Shown: positions 17,567 to 26,598, numbered from the stretch's first letter. The stretch: DNA of 64,000 bases from Candidatus Izemoplasma sp. (GCA_018402725.1 JAGYII010000002.1:55737-119736), one strand, 5' to 3'. Notes: a model not told the origin generated them from the letters alone. Numbers and translations: made by a program.

Positions 17567-18508
17567 ATGGGACTATTTGGACGAATCTTTAAAACTAAAA
17601 AAGCCACAGAGAAAGCCCGTAAATATGCGATTGGGCTTTCAAAGTCAAGTACGACATCAACCGCTTGGGATGCGCTTTTTTTAACATCGATTAATGATGA
17701 CTTTTATCGTCAATTAGAAGAACTAATGATTATCTCTGACATGGGGGTTAATACCGCGTTATCAATTACCTCTGAGTTAAGCCACTATTTTAAAAAGCAT
17801 CCTTCCTCGACCTCAGAAGAAAGAAAAGCGGGCTGGATCGAAGTGATGCAAAAAAGATACATTCCGGTGAAAGAAAATCCAGCAAGAGATTTTGAAGTCA
17901 TCTTCATGATGGGTGTCAACGGAGTTGGAAAGACGACCACGATTGGAAAGCTCGCTCACCTCTATCAAACCATGGGTAAAAAAGTTATGGTCATTGCGGG
18001 GGATACGTTTCGAGCTGGGGCGATTGAACAACTGACAATCTGGGCCGAAAGAACCGGTGTCCCTATTTTTAAAAAAGAAGCAGGCTCTGATCCATCAAGC
18101 GTCATATTTGAAGGATTGAAAATTGCTAAAGAGCAAGGGTTTCAAACCGTTTTAGTCGATACTGCAGGTCGTTTACAAAACAAGACACATTTAATGCAAG
18201 AACTTGATAAAATGGTGCGGGTCGCAAAAAAAGTAGATGAAAATGCTCCCCATGAACGCTGGTTAGTGATTGATGCGACTACCGGCCAAAATGGATTATC
18301 TCAAGCTAAAGTCTTTGATGAAGTGACAAAACTTTCGGGCTTAATTTTAACGAAAGCCGACGGGACTGCTAAAGGTGGGATTGTCTTTGCTATTTATGAT
18401 TTATTTAAAGTTCCGATTCGGTACATTGGTTTAGGTGAAAAGATTGAAGACATCGAACCCTTTGACCTTGAGAATTATTTAATGGGTTGGTTAGGAGCGT
18501 CCTTCTAA
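17567..18508 (+). CDS. ftsY: Signal recognition particle receptor FtsY
   Basis: The 313-residue protein has the NG domain of SRP GTPases: N domain at ~30-95, G1 GVNGVGKTT at 116-124, DTAGRLQNK, the TKADGTAKGG block and a final GLGEKIEDIEPF. It lacks the long acidic A domain of E. coli FtsY, as is usual in Firmicutes. It docks ribosome-SRP complexes at the membrane by pairing with Ffh. Its stop overlaps the ylxM start by one base (TAATG). Confidence 0.96.
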   Translation: MGLFGRIFKTKKATEKARKYAIGLSKSSTTSTAWDALFLTSINDDFYRQLEELMIISDMGVNTALSITSELSHYFKKHPSSTSEERKAGWIEVMQKRYIPVKENPARDFEVIFMMGVNGVGKTTTIGKLAHLYQTMGKKVMVIAGDTFRAGAIEQLTIWAERTGVPIFKKEAGSDPSSVIFEGLKIAKEQGFQTVLVDTAGRLQNKTHLMQELDKMVRVAKKVDENAPHERWLVIDATTGQNGLSQAKVFDEVTKLSGLILTKADGTAKGGIVFAIYDLFKVPIRYIGLGEKIEDIEPFDLENYLMGWLGASF

Positions 18509-18828
18509 TGGAAACAAAAGATTTTACCCGAATTGCTGATTTAATAGATTTATATGGGGCTTTACTGACCGAAAAACAACAAGATATTATGGTGGCTCGA
18601 TTTCATCAAGACTTTTCATTATCAGAAATATCTGAAAACATGCAAATTTCAAGATCCGCTGTCCAAGACACCATAAAGAAAACGACCGACAAATTAATAG
18701 CAATAGAGAAAAGTGTGGGCTTTCTCCAACAAAAGAATGATTTAACACAGGCGATTCAACAACTCGAAGACAGCCCTTTGAATGAGAGTCAAAAAGCCAT
18801 CATTAAAAAAATGAAGGAGACCTTATAA
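18508..18828 (+). CDS. ylxM: YlxM-type putative DNA-binding protein of the SRP operon
   Basis: The 106-residue protein begins at the ATG overlapping the ftsY stop codon, with AGGAG upstream. It carries a helix-turn-helix of the sigma-70 region-4 type (LTEKQQDIMVARFHQD, then SLSEISENMQISRSAVQDTIKK). In Firmicutes and streptococci this small protein is encoded between or beside ftsY and ffh and modulates SRP function. It is joined to ffh by another TAATG overlap, so the three genes are translationally coupled. Confidence 0.9.
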   Translation: METKDFTRIADLIDLYGALLTEKQQDIMVARFHQDFSLSEISENMQISRSAVQDTIKKTTDKLIAIEKSVGFLQQKNDLTQAIQQLEDSPLNESQKAIIKKMKETL

Positions 18829-20219
18829 TGGCGTTTGAAACCTTAGCCGACAAACTTCAGATGTCAATTCGTCGACTTACCGGCAAAGCCCGTTTAACCG
18901 ATAAAGACATCGAAGAGATGATGAAAGAAATTCGGCTTTCTTTATTGGAAGCTGATGTCAGTTTATCGGTGGTGAAGTCCTTCAGTGAATCCATCAAAGA
19001 AAAAGCGATGGGGGACCGGATTTTAAAAGGACTTAACCCTTCCCAACAAGTGGTCAAAGTCGTTAACGATGAACTGACCGAACTTTTAGGTGGTAAAGAA
19101 ACCGTCTTTGAACCCGCCACTCCATTAACTAAAATTTTACTATCCGGTTTACAAGGATCAGGGAAGACCACTTCCGCAGCTAAATTAGCCAATTACTTAG
19201 TTAAAAATCATCAACTTAAACCACTGCTTGTCGCCCTTGATATATACCGTCCGGCCGCGGTGGAGCAATTAAAAACACTCGGTCAGAATTTAAATATAGA
19301 CGTCTACGCTGAAGCCTCAGACAATCCGGCTTTAATCGCAAAGAATGCCTTAGAAAAAGCAAAAAAAGAAGGCTATAACGCCCTCATTTTTGATACCGCT
19401 GGACGGCTTCATGTTGATGAAGCAATGATTGAAGAAATTGAAGCCATTGAAAAAACGATTACTCCGACTCACTCTTTTTTAGTGATTGATGCGATGACTG
19501 GACAGGACGCTGTTAACGTTGCTAAACACTTTCATGAGCACCTCAAATTAAATGGTGCGATCTTAACGAAGTTTGATGGAGATACCCGAGGAGGGGCGGC
19601 ACTTTCTTTAAGATCCGTTGCCAATGTCCCCATCGTTTTTATGGGAGTGGGTGAAAAAACCGATGACTTAGAGCGTTTTTATCCAGACCGTATCGCTTCG
19701 CGTATCTTAGGGATGGGCGATGTCTTAACGTTGGTCGATAAAGTCACTGAAAATGTCTCAGAAGCCGACATGATGGGAATGATGGAAAAGATGATGTCGG
19801 GGCATTATAACTTTGAGGATTTTTATAAACAACTTAAAATGATTAAACGAATGGGTTCTTTAGGAGGCTTAATGAAACTCATTCCTGGAATGAATCAAGC
19901 CCTTAAAAATACCGAGGTGGATGAAAGTCGATTGGTCTCAATAGAGGCCCTCATTATGTCGATGACGATCAAAGAACGTAAACACCCTGATCTCGTTAAA
20001 AACAGTAGTTCAAGACGTCAACGCATCGCAAGAGGATCGGGCCGGAGTGTCACCGAACTTAACCGGTTGATTGATGGGTTTAACCAACAAATCCAAATGG
20101 CCAAGCGGATGCAAAATATGAACCCAGCCACGATGGGTCAAATCAATCCGGCATCGATGGCACGCCCACAAAAGATAAAAAAAGGAAAAGGTAAAAATAA
20201 AGGAGGCTTCCGTTTCTAG
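18828..20219 (+). CDS. ffh: Signal recognition particle protein Ffh
   Basis: The 463-residue GTPase recognises signal sequences on nascent chains. It has the N domain, G1 GLQGSGKTT (107-115), DTAGRL, the TKFDGDTRGG block and GVGEKTDDLE. A Met-rich M domain starts near residue 320 (MMGMMEKMM, SGSGRSVTELNRL-like GSGRSVTELN for SRP RNA binding). The C-terminal Lys/Gly-rich tail is encoded partly within the terminator hairpin. It is the last gene of the ftsY-ylxM-ffh operon. Confidence 0.97.
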   Translation: MAFETLADKLQMSIRRLTGKARLTDKDIEEMMKEIRLSLLEADVSLSVVKSFSESIKEKAMGDRILKGLNPSQQVVKVVNDELTELLGGKETVFEPATPLTKILLSGLQGSGKTTSAAKLANYLVKNHQLKPLLVALDIYRPAAVEQLKTLGQNLNIDVYAEASDNPALIAKNALEKAKKEGYNALIFDTAGRLHVDEAMIEEIEAIEKTITPTHSFLVIDAMTGQDAVNVAKHFHEHLKLNGAILTKFDGDTRGGAALSLRSVANVPIVFMGVGEKTDDLERFYPDRIASRILGMGDVLTLVDKVTENVSEADMMGMMEKMMSGHYNFEDFYKQLKMIKRMGSLGGLMKLIPGMNQALKNTEVDESRLVSIEALIMSMTIKERKHPDLVKNSSSRRQRIARGSGRSVTELNRLIDGFNQQIQMAKRMQNMNPATMGQINPASMARPQKIKKGKGKNKGGFRF

Positions 20220-20230
20220 CCTCCTTTTTC
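20201..20230 (+). terminator. Terminator overlapping the end of ffh
   Basis: AGGAGGC (20201-20207) pairs with GCCTCCT (20219-20225), followed by T's. The ffh stop codon lies between the arms. Confidence 0.85.
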
Positions 20231-21044
20231 ATTCACTTAGTAATTCATTTAAATGGTATTCAATCGGGAATTGTTGATGATTTTTAGGACTGACGATATC
20301 GGCTAATTTTTTCAGTTCAGGATGGGCATTTTCTACCGCGATACCAATGCCTGCATAAGTCAGTAATTCAAAGTCATTTATGCCATCTCCAAAAGCGATG
20401 ATATCTTCTCTTTCGATATTTAAGTATTGGGCCACATATTCTAACGCGAGCCCTTTGTTGGTTTTTGGGGTGTAAAGTTCTAAGATGTCAAACTCCCCAA
20501 TCTCATCCCAATTTCTCGAATCTACGATGCCTTTCCATTGCTTTTTAATGTAGGCTTCGATGAGAGGACCTTGGCCATGTTTGGCAATTACGATTCCACC
20601 GTTGACTTCATCGGGTAAGGTTTGGTCGATGGGTCCTATGACTAGATTCGCAAGTTCATTAAGGTGTAAGAAAGGGTATAAGGATTCTTCATCTTCATGC
20701 AGATAAATGTCATCAATCCGTTCAAAGAAAGAATTCTTAAAGTAGGCTTGATTGGCTCTATAAATATCAATCATCGGTTCTTTACTTATGTAGGTTTCAA
20801 TCCGCTTAAACTGTGGGTCATTTTTGGATGAAATAATGCCGCCATTAAAATTAATCATCGGCGTCTTTAGCTCTAATAAATCGTAATAAGGATCACTACT
20901 CCGGTAAGGACGACCGGTGGCTAGAACGATGTAATGACCTTGGGATTGAACCTTCAAGAGGTAATCTTTAGTTTGGGGATGGAGGGTGCTCCAATCATAT
21001 AAAAGCGTCCCATCCATATCGAGTGCAATTAGCTTTTTCTTCAT
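20229..21044 (-). CDS. HAD superfamily phosphatase, Cof type
   Basis: The 271-residue protein has HAD motif I DMDGTLL (D9, D11), an ATGRP motif II, a C2-type cap domain and motif IV GDGINDFELL. This is the Cof/YbiV/SupH subfamily, which dephosphorylates sugar phosphates, FMN or pyridoxal phosphate with low specificity. The physiological substrate is not predictable from sequence. It is convergent with ffh and divergent from the next operon, and has GGAGGA upstream. Confidence 0.9.
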   Translation of the reverse strand: MKKKLIALDMDGTLLYDWSTLHPQTKDYLLKVQSQGHYIVLATGRPYRSSDPYYDLLELKTPMINFNGGIISSKNDPQFKRIETYISKEPMIDIYRANQAYFKNSFFERIDDIYLHEDEESLYPFLHLNELANLVIGPIDQTLPDEVNGGIVIAKHGQGPLIEAYIKKQWKGIVDSRNWDEIGEFDILELYTPKTNKGLALEYVAQYLNIEREDIIAFGDGINDFELLTYAGIGIAVENAHPELKKLADIVSPKNHQQFPIEYHLNELLSE

Positions 21045-21122
21045 TCAATCCTCCGTCTAGTAGTATCGCATATGGCCCTATTTTTCGCAACGAGAAATGC
21101 CTTTTACCCGCTTTGATTATGA

Positions 21123-21128
21123 TATAAT
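21123..21128 (+). promoter_or_regulatory. Probable -10 of the 21.1-26.5 kb operon
   Basis: TATAAT lies 10 bases upstream of the GTG start at 21138 and 19 upstream of an alternative TTG. The upstream -35 is weak. The very short leader helps argue for the TTG. Confidence 0.5.
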
Positions 21129-21137
21129 AACGCAGAG

Positions 21138-21884
21138 GTGAGGGGATTGATCATTGAACTATCTACCTTGATTAGTTTTATCATTGGCATTGGATTTGGG
21201 ATTACCTTATTTAGCTTAATTTATCTTTACTTCCTTGTCCGTAGTGTAAGGGCCCCACTCCATCAAAAAGCAAAGACTTTACCGCCTCTTACAGAAGACG
21301 CATTAAATCAAATCTTAGAAGACGCTTTAGTCGTTTTCCAATCGCGGCAAAAAGAAACAGGATTTGCGGATGCTTTTTTTGATACGTCAAAAGAGATGAT
21401 TCAGTCCATCGCAAAAGAATATTTTCCGATGTCTAAACATCCCCTCTTAGAACTCTCTATTGATGAGTTAATGATGATGGCAGGTTATATCCAAGAACGT
21501 GTGGATAAACTATTAAAAAAAGGGGTCCTCAAGAATGCCCGTCAAGTCAGGTTGATTAAGTTCATGGAGATGATTGAACTAAAACGTCGACTTGATGAAA
21601 ATCGCTGGATGCAACTGATGCGATCAGACGCCCTTCAAAAGACCGTGAGAAGTACACTTCATCTTGTGAATTTATTTAACCCCGTGTATTGGTTTAGAAG
21701 AATTATTATTAAGACGAGTGTCGATGTATTAAACAAACGGATCGGCAAAACCCTGCTGGCGGTGGTCGCTGAAGAGAGTAGTCGAATCTATTCGAAAAAA
21801 GCTTTTGATACTGAACTTGATTATGACTTAGTCACCCGTGCCTTAGAAAAATTAGAACTGGAAGATATCGATGAAATCGATTAA
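21138..21884 (+). CDS. Membrane-anchored protein of unknown function
   Basis: I do not recognise this 248-residue protein. It has one N-terminal transmembrane helix (~residues 9-33), so it should be a bitopic membrane protein with a cytoplasmic body. A second hydrophobic patch (STLHLVNLFNPVYWF, ~175-190) may touch the membrane. The rest is helical and rich in charged residues. The annotated start is GTG at 21138, but TTG at 21147 behind GAGGTGAGGGG is equally possible. It overlaps the thioredoxin-like gene by 14 bases and leads an operon with a DNA translocase, signal peptidase and ribosome-assembly GTPase, which points to an envelope or division housekeeping role. Confidence 0.6.
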   Translation: MRGLIIELSTLISFIIGIGFGITLFSLIYLYFLVRSVRAPLHQKAKTLPPLTEDALNQILEDALVVFQSRQKETGFADAFFDTSKEMIQSIAKEYFPMSKHPLLELSIDELMMMAGYIQERVDKLLKKGVLKNARQVRLIKFMEMIELKRRLDENRWMQLMRSDALQKTVRSTLHLVNLFNPVYWFRRIIIKTSVDVLNKRIGKTLLAVVAEESSRIYSKKAFDTELDYDLVTRALEKLELEDIDEID

Positions 21885-22203
21885 GTCGATGGCGGCCTAT
21901 GAAGAAGCCCTTCATCAAGGCCAAAAAGAAACGGTCATGATTTTTAATTCTAATTGGTGTAAAGACTCAGCCGCATTAGCGCCCTATGTAGACCGCTTAG
22001 AACCGATTTTCAAGACCATTGATTTTTACTGGGTAGAACGAGAAAAAGTCCCTGTGATTGCAAAGCACTTAAACATTTATGGAGTCCCAAGTATTCTTTA
22101 CTATCATTACGATCAATTGGTGGCGAGCTACATTGATCCGTTTGCAAAAACGGTGGGGATGATCGTTGAATTCATCGAACGCTCACGGCAAGGAAGGATA
22201 TAA
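21871..22203 (+). CDS. Thioredoxin-like protein with a single active-site cysteine
   Basis: The 110-residue protein has a thioredoxin-like fold: the NSNWCKDS segment (C30 or so) occupies the place of WCGPC, and GVPS supplies the conserved cis-proline. The second cysteine is replaced by serine (C-x-x-S), so it cannot run a dithiol exchange by itself. Monothiol forms usually act in thiol binding or in glutathione/bacillithiol-type chemistry. No signal peptide is present, so it is cytoplasmic. It overlaps the preceding gene by 14 bases. Confidence 0.75.
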   Translation: MKSIKSMAAYEEALHQGQKETVMIFNSNWCKDSAALAPYVDRLEPIFKTIDFYWVEREKVPVIAKHLNIYGVPSILYYHYDQLVASYIDPFAKTVGMIVEFIERSRQGRI

Positions 22204-22204
22204 C

Positions 22205-24277
22205 ATGAGATTATTCAATCGTCCTAAGTTCATCAAAGTTCCCTTTGAACGAACTGAAGACAGCGAAGGCTTTAAGGTTTATCAAATCTTAACGGAAGCC
22301 CAAAAAAGAAAATATCAAAAGGTCCGCTTTGCGTCCCCTATTTTTGGGACTCATGTGAAAGATGAAGTTGTCGTTGCGATTTTAGATTCCAAAAAACGGG
22401 ATATGGAAAAACTTGATCCATTTAGAATTAAACCGAAAATGACCAATGAAGAACGAATTAAAAAATATGGAACCGCGTATCCTGAGTTTGATGTGGTTAA
22501 AGGCAAGAACTTAAACGAAGCCCTTGAAGACCAAGACGCTCGGATGAGAAAAGATAAACCCACCTATCAGGCACTTCCGCCTGAGGAATTTTTCACCCCA
22601 GAACCTGAATCAGATCTTAATCCTTCAGCCACCATTGAAGAAATGATTGAGCAATTTCATGAAGAAGAAACCCCTTTTATTGACGAGAGTGATAGTGAAG
22701 AAATTGAATTAGAACCGGCTGATTCTTTCGAAGAAGCGGATGATTTTGAGTTCTTTGAGGAAGAAGAAACTCCCTTGGAAATTACCGAAGAAGCGCCGGT
22801 TGAAATCGATGACCCTCTTCCAACCCTTCCGCAAGAACCGGTTCATGTGGAAGTCAAGAAAACTCAAAAACCCTATCAACTTCCCGGAATACATTTATTT
22901 CAAATTCCTCAAAAACAAACCATCGATCCGACGGCCTCTTTAGAACGACAAAAATCAATCATCAATCAAACCTTTGTTGATTTTGGGGTCGGTGCTCATG
23001 TCCATTCTTATACCCATGGTCCGACCGTTACTCGCTATGAGGTGGTGCTTGATAGCGGAGTTCGTGTTAATAAAGTCACGCAACTTCAAGACAACTTAAA
23101 AATGAATTTATCTGCCGAGCAAATTCGGTTAGAAGCGCCTATCCCTGGAAAATCAACCGTGGGAATTGAAGTACCGAATGAAATTAGAAGAACCGTGCAT
23201 TTTGCAGATTTAATTCAAAAAGCAGAATTCAAAGATGCAAGTAAAGCCCTAAGTGTTGCGTTAGGTCAAGACATCGATGGATTTACCATCGTCGAATCCT
23301 TAAAAGAGATGCCTCATGGATTAGTCGCGGGACAAACGGGTTCTGGGAAGTCAGTTAACATCAACACTATTTTGATTAGCTTGCTTTTGAAATATGATCC
23401 CGATCAACTTAAAATGATTTTGATTGACCCTAAAATGGTCGAACTTTCAAGCTATGATGAACTCCCCCATTTATTAACTCCGGTCATTACTAATGTCAAA
23501 GCAGCGACGGCCGCTTTAAAGTGGGCTGTGGATGAGATGGAACGCCGCTATCAAGTTTTCTCAGATAGTAAAGTGAGAGATATCGATATGTATAATGAAG
23601 TGGCGCATAAAAAAATCCCACTCATTGTGATTGTCGTCGATGAGCTTGCTGACTTAATGATGGTAGCGTCTCAAGCGGTTGAAGAATCAATTATGCGAAT
23701 CACCCAAAAAGCGAGAGCAGCGGGGATTCATTTACTTGTCGCCACCCAGCGTCCCTCCACCGATGTTATTAAAGGGACCATTAAGTCTAATATTCCTACT
23801 CGGATTGCATTTAGTGTGGCCTCTCACATCGACTCACAAACAATTTTAGATAGTTCTGGAGCTGAAAAATTAATTGGTAAAGGCGACATGTTGTTACTGA
23901 TGAATGGGAAAAACAAACGCCGACTTCAAGGGGCTTATGTCAGCGATCAAGACATTCATTCGGTGACAGAATATATTAAAGAACAACGTCCGTCTGATTA
24001 CTTATTTACCGCCGATGAACTCATTGAAAAAGCAATGAACACCTTTGAAAACGATGAACTCTTAGTCGATGTAGCGAAGTTTGTTATTTCGACTGGAGAA
24101 GCCTCGATGAATAAAATTATTAAAGCTTTTGGAATTGGGTTTAATCGTGCCCAAAGTATTGTTAACTCGCTTGAAGCGGCTGGGATTGTGTCTGAAAACC
24201 TAGGTTCAAGAGCGAGAGAAGTCTTAGTTGATGAAGAAGAAGCTGAAAACATCATCGAACGCTTGCGAGGCATTTAA
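22205..24277 (+). CDS. FtsK/SpoIIIE-family DNA translocase without membrane helices (SftA-like)
   Basis: The 690-residue protein pumps double-stranded DNA. I start it at the ATG at 22205 behind AAGGAAGG; the open frame runs further up only through a weak TTG. Residues 1-~240 are soluble, very acidic from ~125 to 205, and have no transmembrane helices. The alpha and beta motor domains follow, with Walker A GQTGSGKS (376-383) and Walker B IVVDELADLM. The C-terminal winged-helix gamma domain (~620-690) reads oriented DNA motifs. Lack of the membrane domain matches B. subtilis SftA rather than SpoIIIE. Stop and next ATG overlap by one base. Confidence 0.92.
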   Translation: MRLFNRPKFIKVPFERTEDSEGFKVYQILTEAQKRKYQKVRFASPIFGTHVKDEVVVAILDSKKRDMEKLDPFRIKPKMTNEERIKKYGTAYPEFDVVKGKNLNEALEDQDARMRKDKPTYQALPPEEFFTPEPESDLNPSATIEEMIEQFHEEETPFIDESDSEEIELEPADSFEEADDFEFFEEEETPLEITEEAPVEIDDPLPTLPQEPVHVEVKKTQKPYQLPGIHLFQIPQKQTIDPTASLERQKSIINQTFVDFGVGAHVHSYTHGPTVTRYEVVLDSGVRVNKVTQLQDNLKMNLSAEQIRLEAPIPGKSTVGIEVPNEIRRTVHFADLIQKAEFKDASKALSVALGQDIDGFTIVESLKEMPHGLVAGQTGSGKSVNINTILISLLLKYDPDQLKMILIDPKMVELSSYDELPHLLTPVITNVKAATAALKWAVDEMERRYQVFSDSKVRDIDMYNEVAHKKIPLIVIVVDELADLMMVASQAVEESIMRITQKARAAGIHLLVATQRPSTDVIKGTIKSNIPTRIAFSVASHIDSQTILDSSGAEKLIGKGDMLLLMNGKNKRRLQGAYVSDQDIHSVTEYIKEQRPSDYLFTADELIEKAMNTFENDELLVDVAKFVISTGEASMNKIIKAFGIGFNRAQSIVNSLEAAGIVSENLGSRAREVLVDEEEAENIIERLRGI

Positions 24278-25131
24278 TGACCGATAAAGTTCAAGACGAT
24301 ATCAAAATTTCACGCCCATTTAAACGTGCACAACGAAAAGTGAACCGTGCTTATTTCAAGGCGGTTTTTTTCTTTGTTGCGATGATATCGATTGAACAAC
24401 TTTTTCCGCGTTACCGTGACTTTAATACCTTAAGACGGACAACGTTTAGTGATTTTTTAGGATTTATCGATGGTATCAACGAGATTCCTTTATTGGGTGA
24501 TATCTCGTTTGCCTATGGATTGATTGGATTAAGCCTTGTTTTATTATTTCCCGTCTTTCTTAAAGGAAAAGATTTAAAGTATGATCCTGCCCAAGAAAAA
24601 AAATTGATTAAAAAACTGAAACGGATGCAAGCCCGGATTGATACGGGTTACTATGCGTCAGTAATTGGATTTGCATTTGTCCTCATTAATACCTTTTTTA
24701 TATCACTGGCCCAAGTCAGTGGGATATCGATGGAACCCCAATTTTTCGATCAAGATGATGTCATTATTCAACATCAAATGAGTAATCTTTCAAGAGGCGA
24801 TATCGTCGTGGTGAAAGACCCTGACCGCCCTCAAACCTATATTGTTAAACGTATTATTGGATTACCCGGAGAAACTGTTGAAGTTAAAGAAGGTAAGGTT
24901 TTTATTAATGACGTTTGGGATGAATACTACTTAATAAGTGAGGTGGGGACTTCGTGTAACGGAGCCTACTGCAACGTTGTTTTAGGCGAAGATGAATATT
25001 ATGTCTTAGGGGATAACCGTTCAAGTTCAAATGATTCAAGACGCTTAGGGCCCTTTGAGATCGATGATTTATTTGGTGAAGTGGTGATTATTGTAAGACC
25101 TTTTGACCGTGCAGGGAGGGTTCAACCATGA
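24277..25131 (+). CDS. lepB: Signal peptidase I with an N-terminal membrane extension
   Basis: The 284-residue enzyme cleaves signal peptides at the outer face of the membrane. The catalytic Ser is S151 (SGISMEP) and Lys is K191 (VKRIIGLPGE); the GDNRSSSNDSR box follows near residue 245. Typical Gram-positive signal peptidases begin ~15 residues before the catalytic Ser helix. Here ~120 extra residues precede it, with hydrophobic segments at ~28-43 and ~78-95 in addition to the usual one at ~127-147. It is coupled to ftsK (TAATG) and to rbgA (ATGA overlap). Confidence 0.93.
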   Translation: MTDKVQDDIKISRPFKRAQRKVNRAYFKAVFFFVAMISIEQLFPRYRDFNTLRRTTFSDFLGFIDGINEIPLLGDISFAYGLIGLSLVLLFPVFLKGKDLKYDPAQEKKLIKKLKRMQARIDTGYYASVIGFAFVLINTFFISLAQVSGISMEPQFFDQDDVIIQHQMSNLSRGDIVVVKDPDRPQTYIVKRIIGLPGETVEVKEGKVFINDVWDEYYLISEVGTSCNGAYCNVVLGEDEYYVLGDNRSSSNDSRRLGPFEIDDLFGEVVIIVRPFDRAGRVQP

Positions 25132-25940
25132 CCATGATTCAGTGGTATCCCGGGCATATGGCCAAAACCCGTCGTCAGTTTGAAAAGATGCGCAAAGAAA
25201 TCGATGTCATTTTATGGATTGTGGATGCACGAGCGCCTTTTTCTTCGATGGATCCGACTTTTCTTTCGCTGATTCAAGATAAGCCCTTTTTAATGGTCTT
25301 AAATAAAATGGACCGTGTCAGTCCGGCGGATTTAAAAAAAGCCATTGACCGATTTCATCACCAAGAAAAACCTGCGATTGGAATCAACGCAAAAAATGGA
25401 AAGAACGTTGCGGCGATGATCACGAAAGCGGAAAGTTTAAGGTCAAAACGTCGCCTTTTAAAAGAATTAAGACTTGCGGTCATTGGTACACCCAATGTCG
25501 GCAAAAGTACGTTGATTAATACCTTGGCCCAAAGAAAAGCGCAAGCCGTGGCTAATACCCCAGGTATTACCCGTAACTTAGTCTGGATCAAAGCCTCAAA
25601 AACGCTCACCATCTTAGATGCCCCCGGTTTGATGTGGCCAAAAATTGAAGACCCTACCGTGGCCTTTAGGCTTGCCGCCATTGGGTCAATCAAAGATACC
25701 TTATTACCGGTTGATAAAGTGACTCAGTACATCGTGAGTATCTTAGCCAAACAAAAACAAATGATGATATTTAAATGGGTCGATGTCGATTTAGATGTTC
25801 CTTTTGAAACACTGATTGAAAAAATAGCACAAAAGCATGGGTACCTTACACCTTCAGGAATCGATACTCAAAAAGTGTATGAGTGGATTTTAAAGACGTT
25901 TAGAGAAGGCACCTTAGGACCGGTTTATTTGGATGATTGA
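25128..25940 (+). CDS. rbgA: Ribosome biogenesis GTPase RbgA/YlqF
   Basis: The 270-residue protein is a circularly permuted GTPase: the G4 motif NKMD comes first (~residue 63), then G1 GTPNVGKST (~121), then G3 DAPG. It opens with WYPGHMAK, typical of YlqF, and helps late assembly of the 50S subunit. The start overlaps lepB (ATGA); an ATG two codons later is also possible. rnhB follows with 8 bases of overlap, the order found in Bacillus. Confidence 0.95.
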   Translation: MTMIQWYPGHMAKTRRQFEKMRKEIDVILWIVDARAPFSSMDPTFLSLIQDKPFLMVLNKMDRVSPADLKKAIDRFHHQEKPAIGINAKNGKNVAAMITKAESLRSKRRLLKELRLAVIGTPNVGKSTLINTLAQRKAQAVANTPGITRNLVWIKASKTLTILDAPGLMWPKIEDPTVAFRLAAIGSIKDTLLPVDKVTQYIVSILAKQKQMMIFKWVDVDLDVPFETLIEKIAQKHGYLTPSGIDTQKVYEWILKTFREGTLGPVYLDD

Positions 25941-26511
25941 TCGTGAATATTATGATAAAGGAATCCAATCTTTAGCCGGAATCGATGAGGCCGGCCGTGG
26001 TCCAGTGGCGGGGCCGCTTGTGGTTGCGGGGGTTATCTTACCTTTTCATAGTGTGATTAAAGGAATTCAGGATTCGAAAAAACTTTCCCCGTCAGTTAGA
26101 GAAAATTTATATCATCAAATCCTCGATGAGGCCCTTCAAGTTAGTGTAAAAATCATTGATGTTCAAACCATCGATGCAGGAAACATCTATCGCTTAACCC
26201 AGCAAGCAATGACTGAAATTGCGGAGGAGTTAAACGCTGAATTCACTCTGACAGATGCGATGCCTCTAAAGACGACTTTGCCGCATGACTCAATTATAAA
26301 AGGGGATCAAAAATCAATCTCTATTGGGGCTGCATCAATTATTGCAAAAGTCACTCGAGATCAAATAATGCGTGATCTTCATCAACAATACCCTCTATAT
26401 GGATTTGATTTACATAAAGGATACCTAACAAAAACTCATCACAATCAAATAAAAAAGCATGGTCCATGTCCGGTTCACCGGATGTCTTTTGCCCCCCTTA
26501 AATTTTTATAA
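25933..26511 (+). CDS. rnhB: Ribonuclease HII
   Basis: The 192-residue enzyme removes RNA from DNA-RNA hybrids, including misincorporated ribonucleotides. The catalytic D18 and E19 lie in GIDEAGRGPVAGP; IGAASIIAKVTRD supplies the later conserved block. Its ATG is inside the end of rbgA, and its last codons run into a terminator hairpin. Confidence 0.95.
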   Translation: MIDREYYDKGIQSLAGIDEAGRGPVAGPLVVAGVILPFHSVIKGIQDSKKLSPSVRENLYHQILDEALQVSVKIIDVQTIDAGNIYRLTQQAMTEIAEELNAEFTLTDAMPLKTTLPHDSIIKGDQKSISIGAASIIAKVTRDQIMRDLHQQYPLYGFDLHKGYLTKTHHNQIKKHGPCPVHRMSFAPLKFL

Positions 26512-26528
26512 AATTTAAGGGGTTTTTT
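26494..26528 (+). terminator. Terminator overlapping the end of rnhB
   Basis: CCCCTTAAATTT and AAATTTAAGGGG pair around a short loop that contains the rnhB stop codon, and TTTTTT follows. Confidence 0.9.
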
Positions 26529-26550
26529 CATTTTTAAACGGTTATTGGTG

Positions 26551-26559
26551 TGTTACAAT
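26551..26559 (+). promoter_or_regulatory. Extended -10 promoter of upp and the ATP synthase operon
   Basis: TGT precedes TACAAT (26554-26559). No other promoter is obvious up to 34 kb, so this may drive upp plus the atp genes. Confidence 0.6.
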
Positions 26560-26598
26560 AATAGCAGTTTAACCATATATATATGAAAGAGGGAATTC

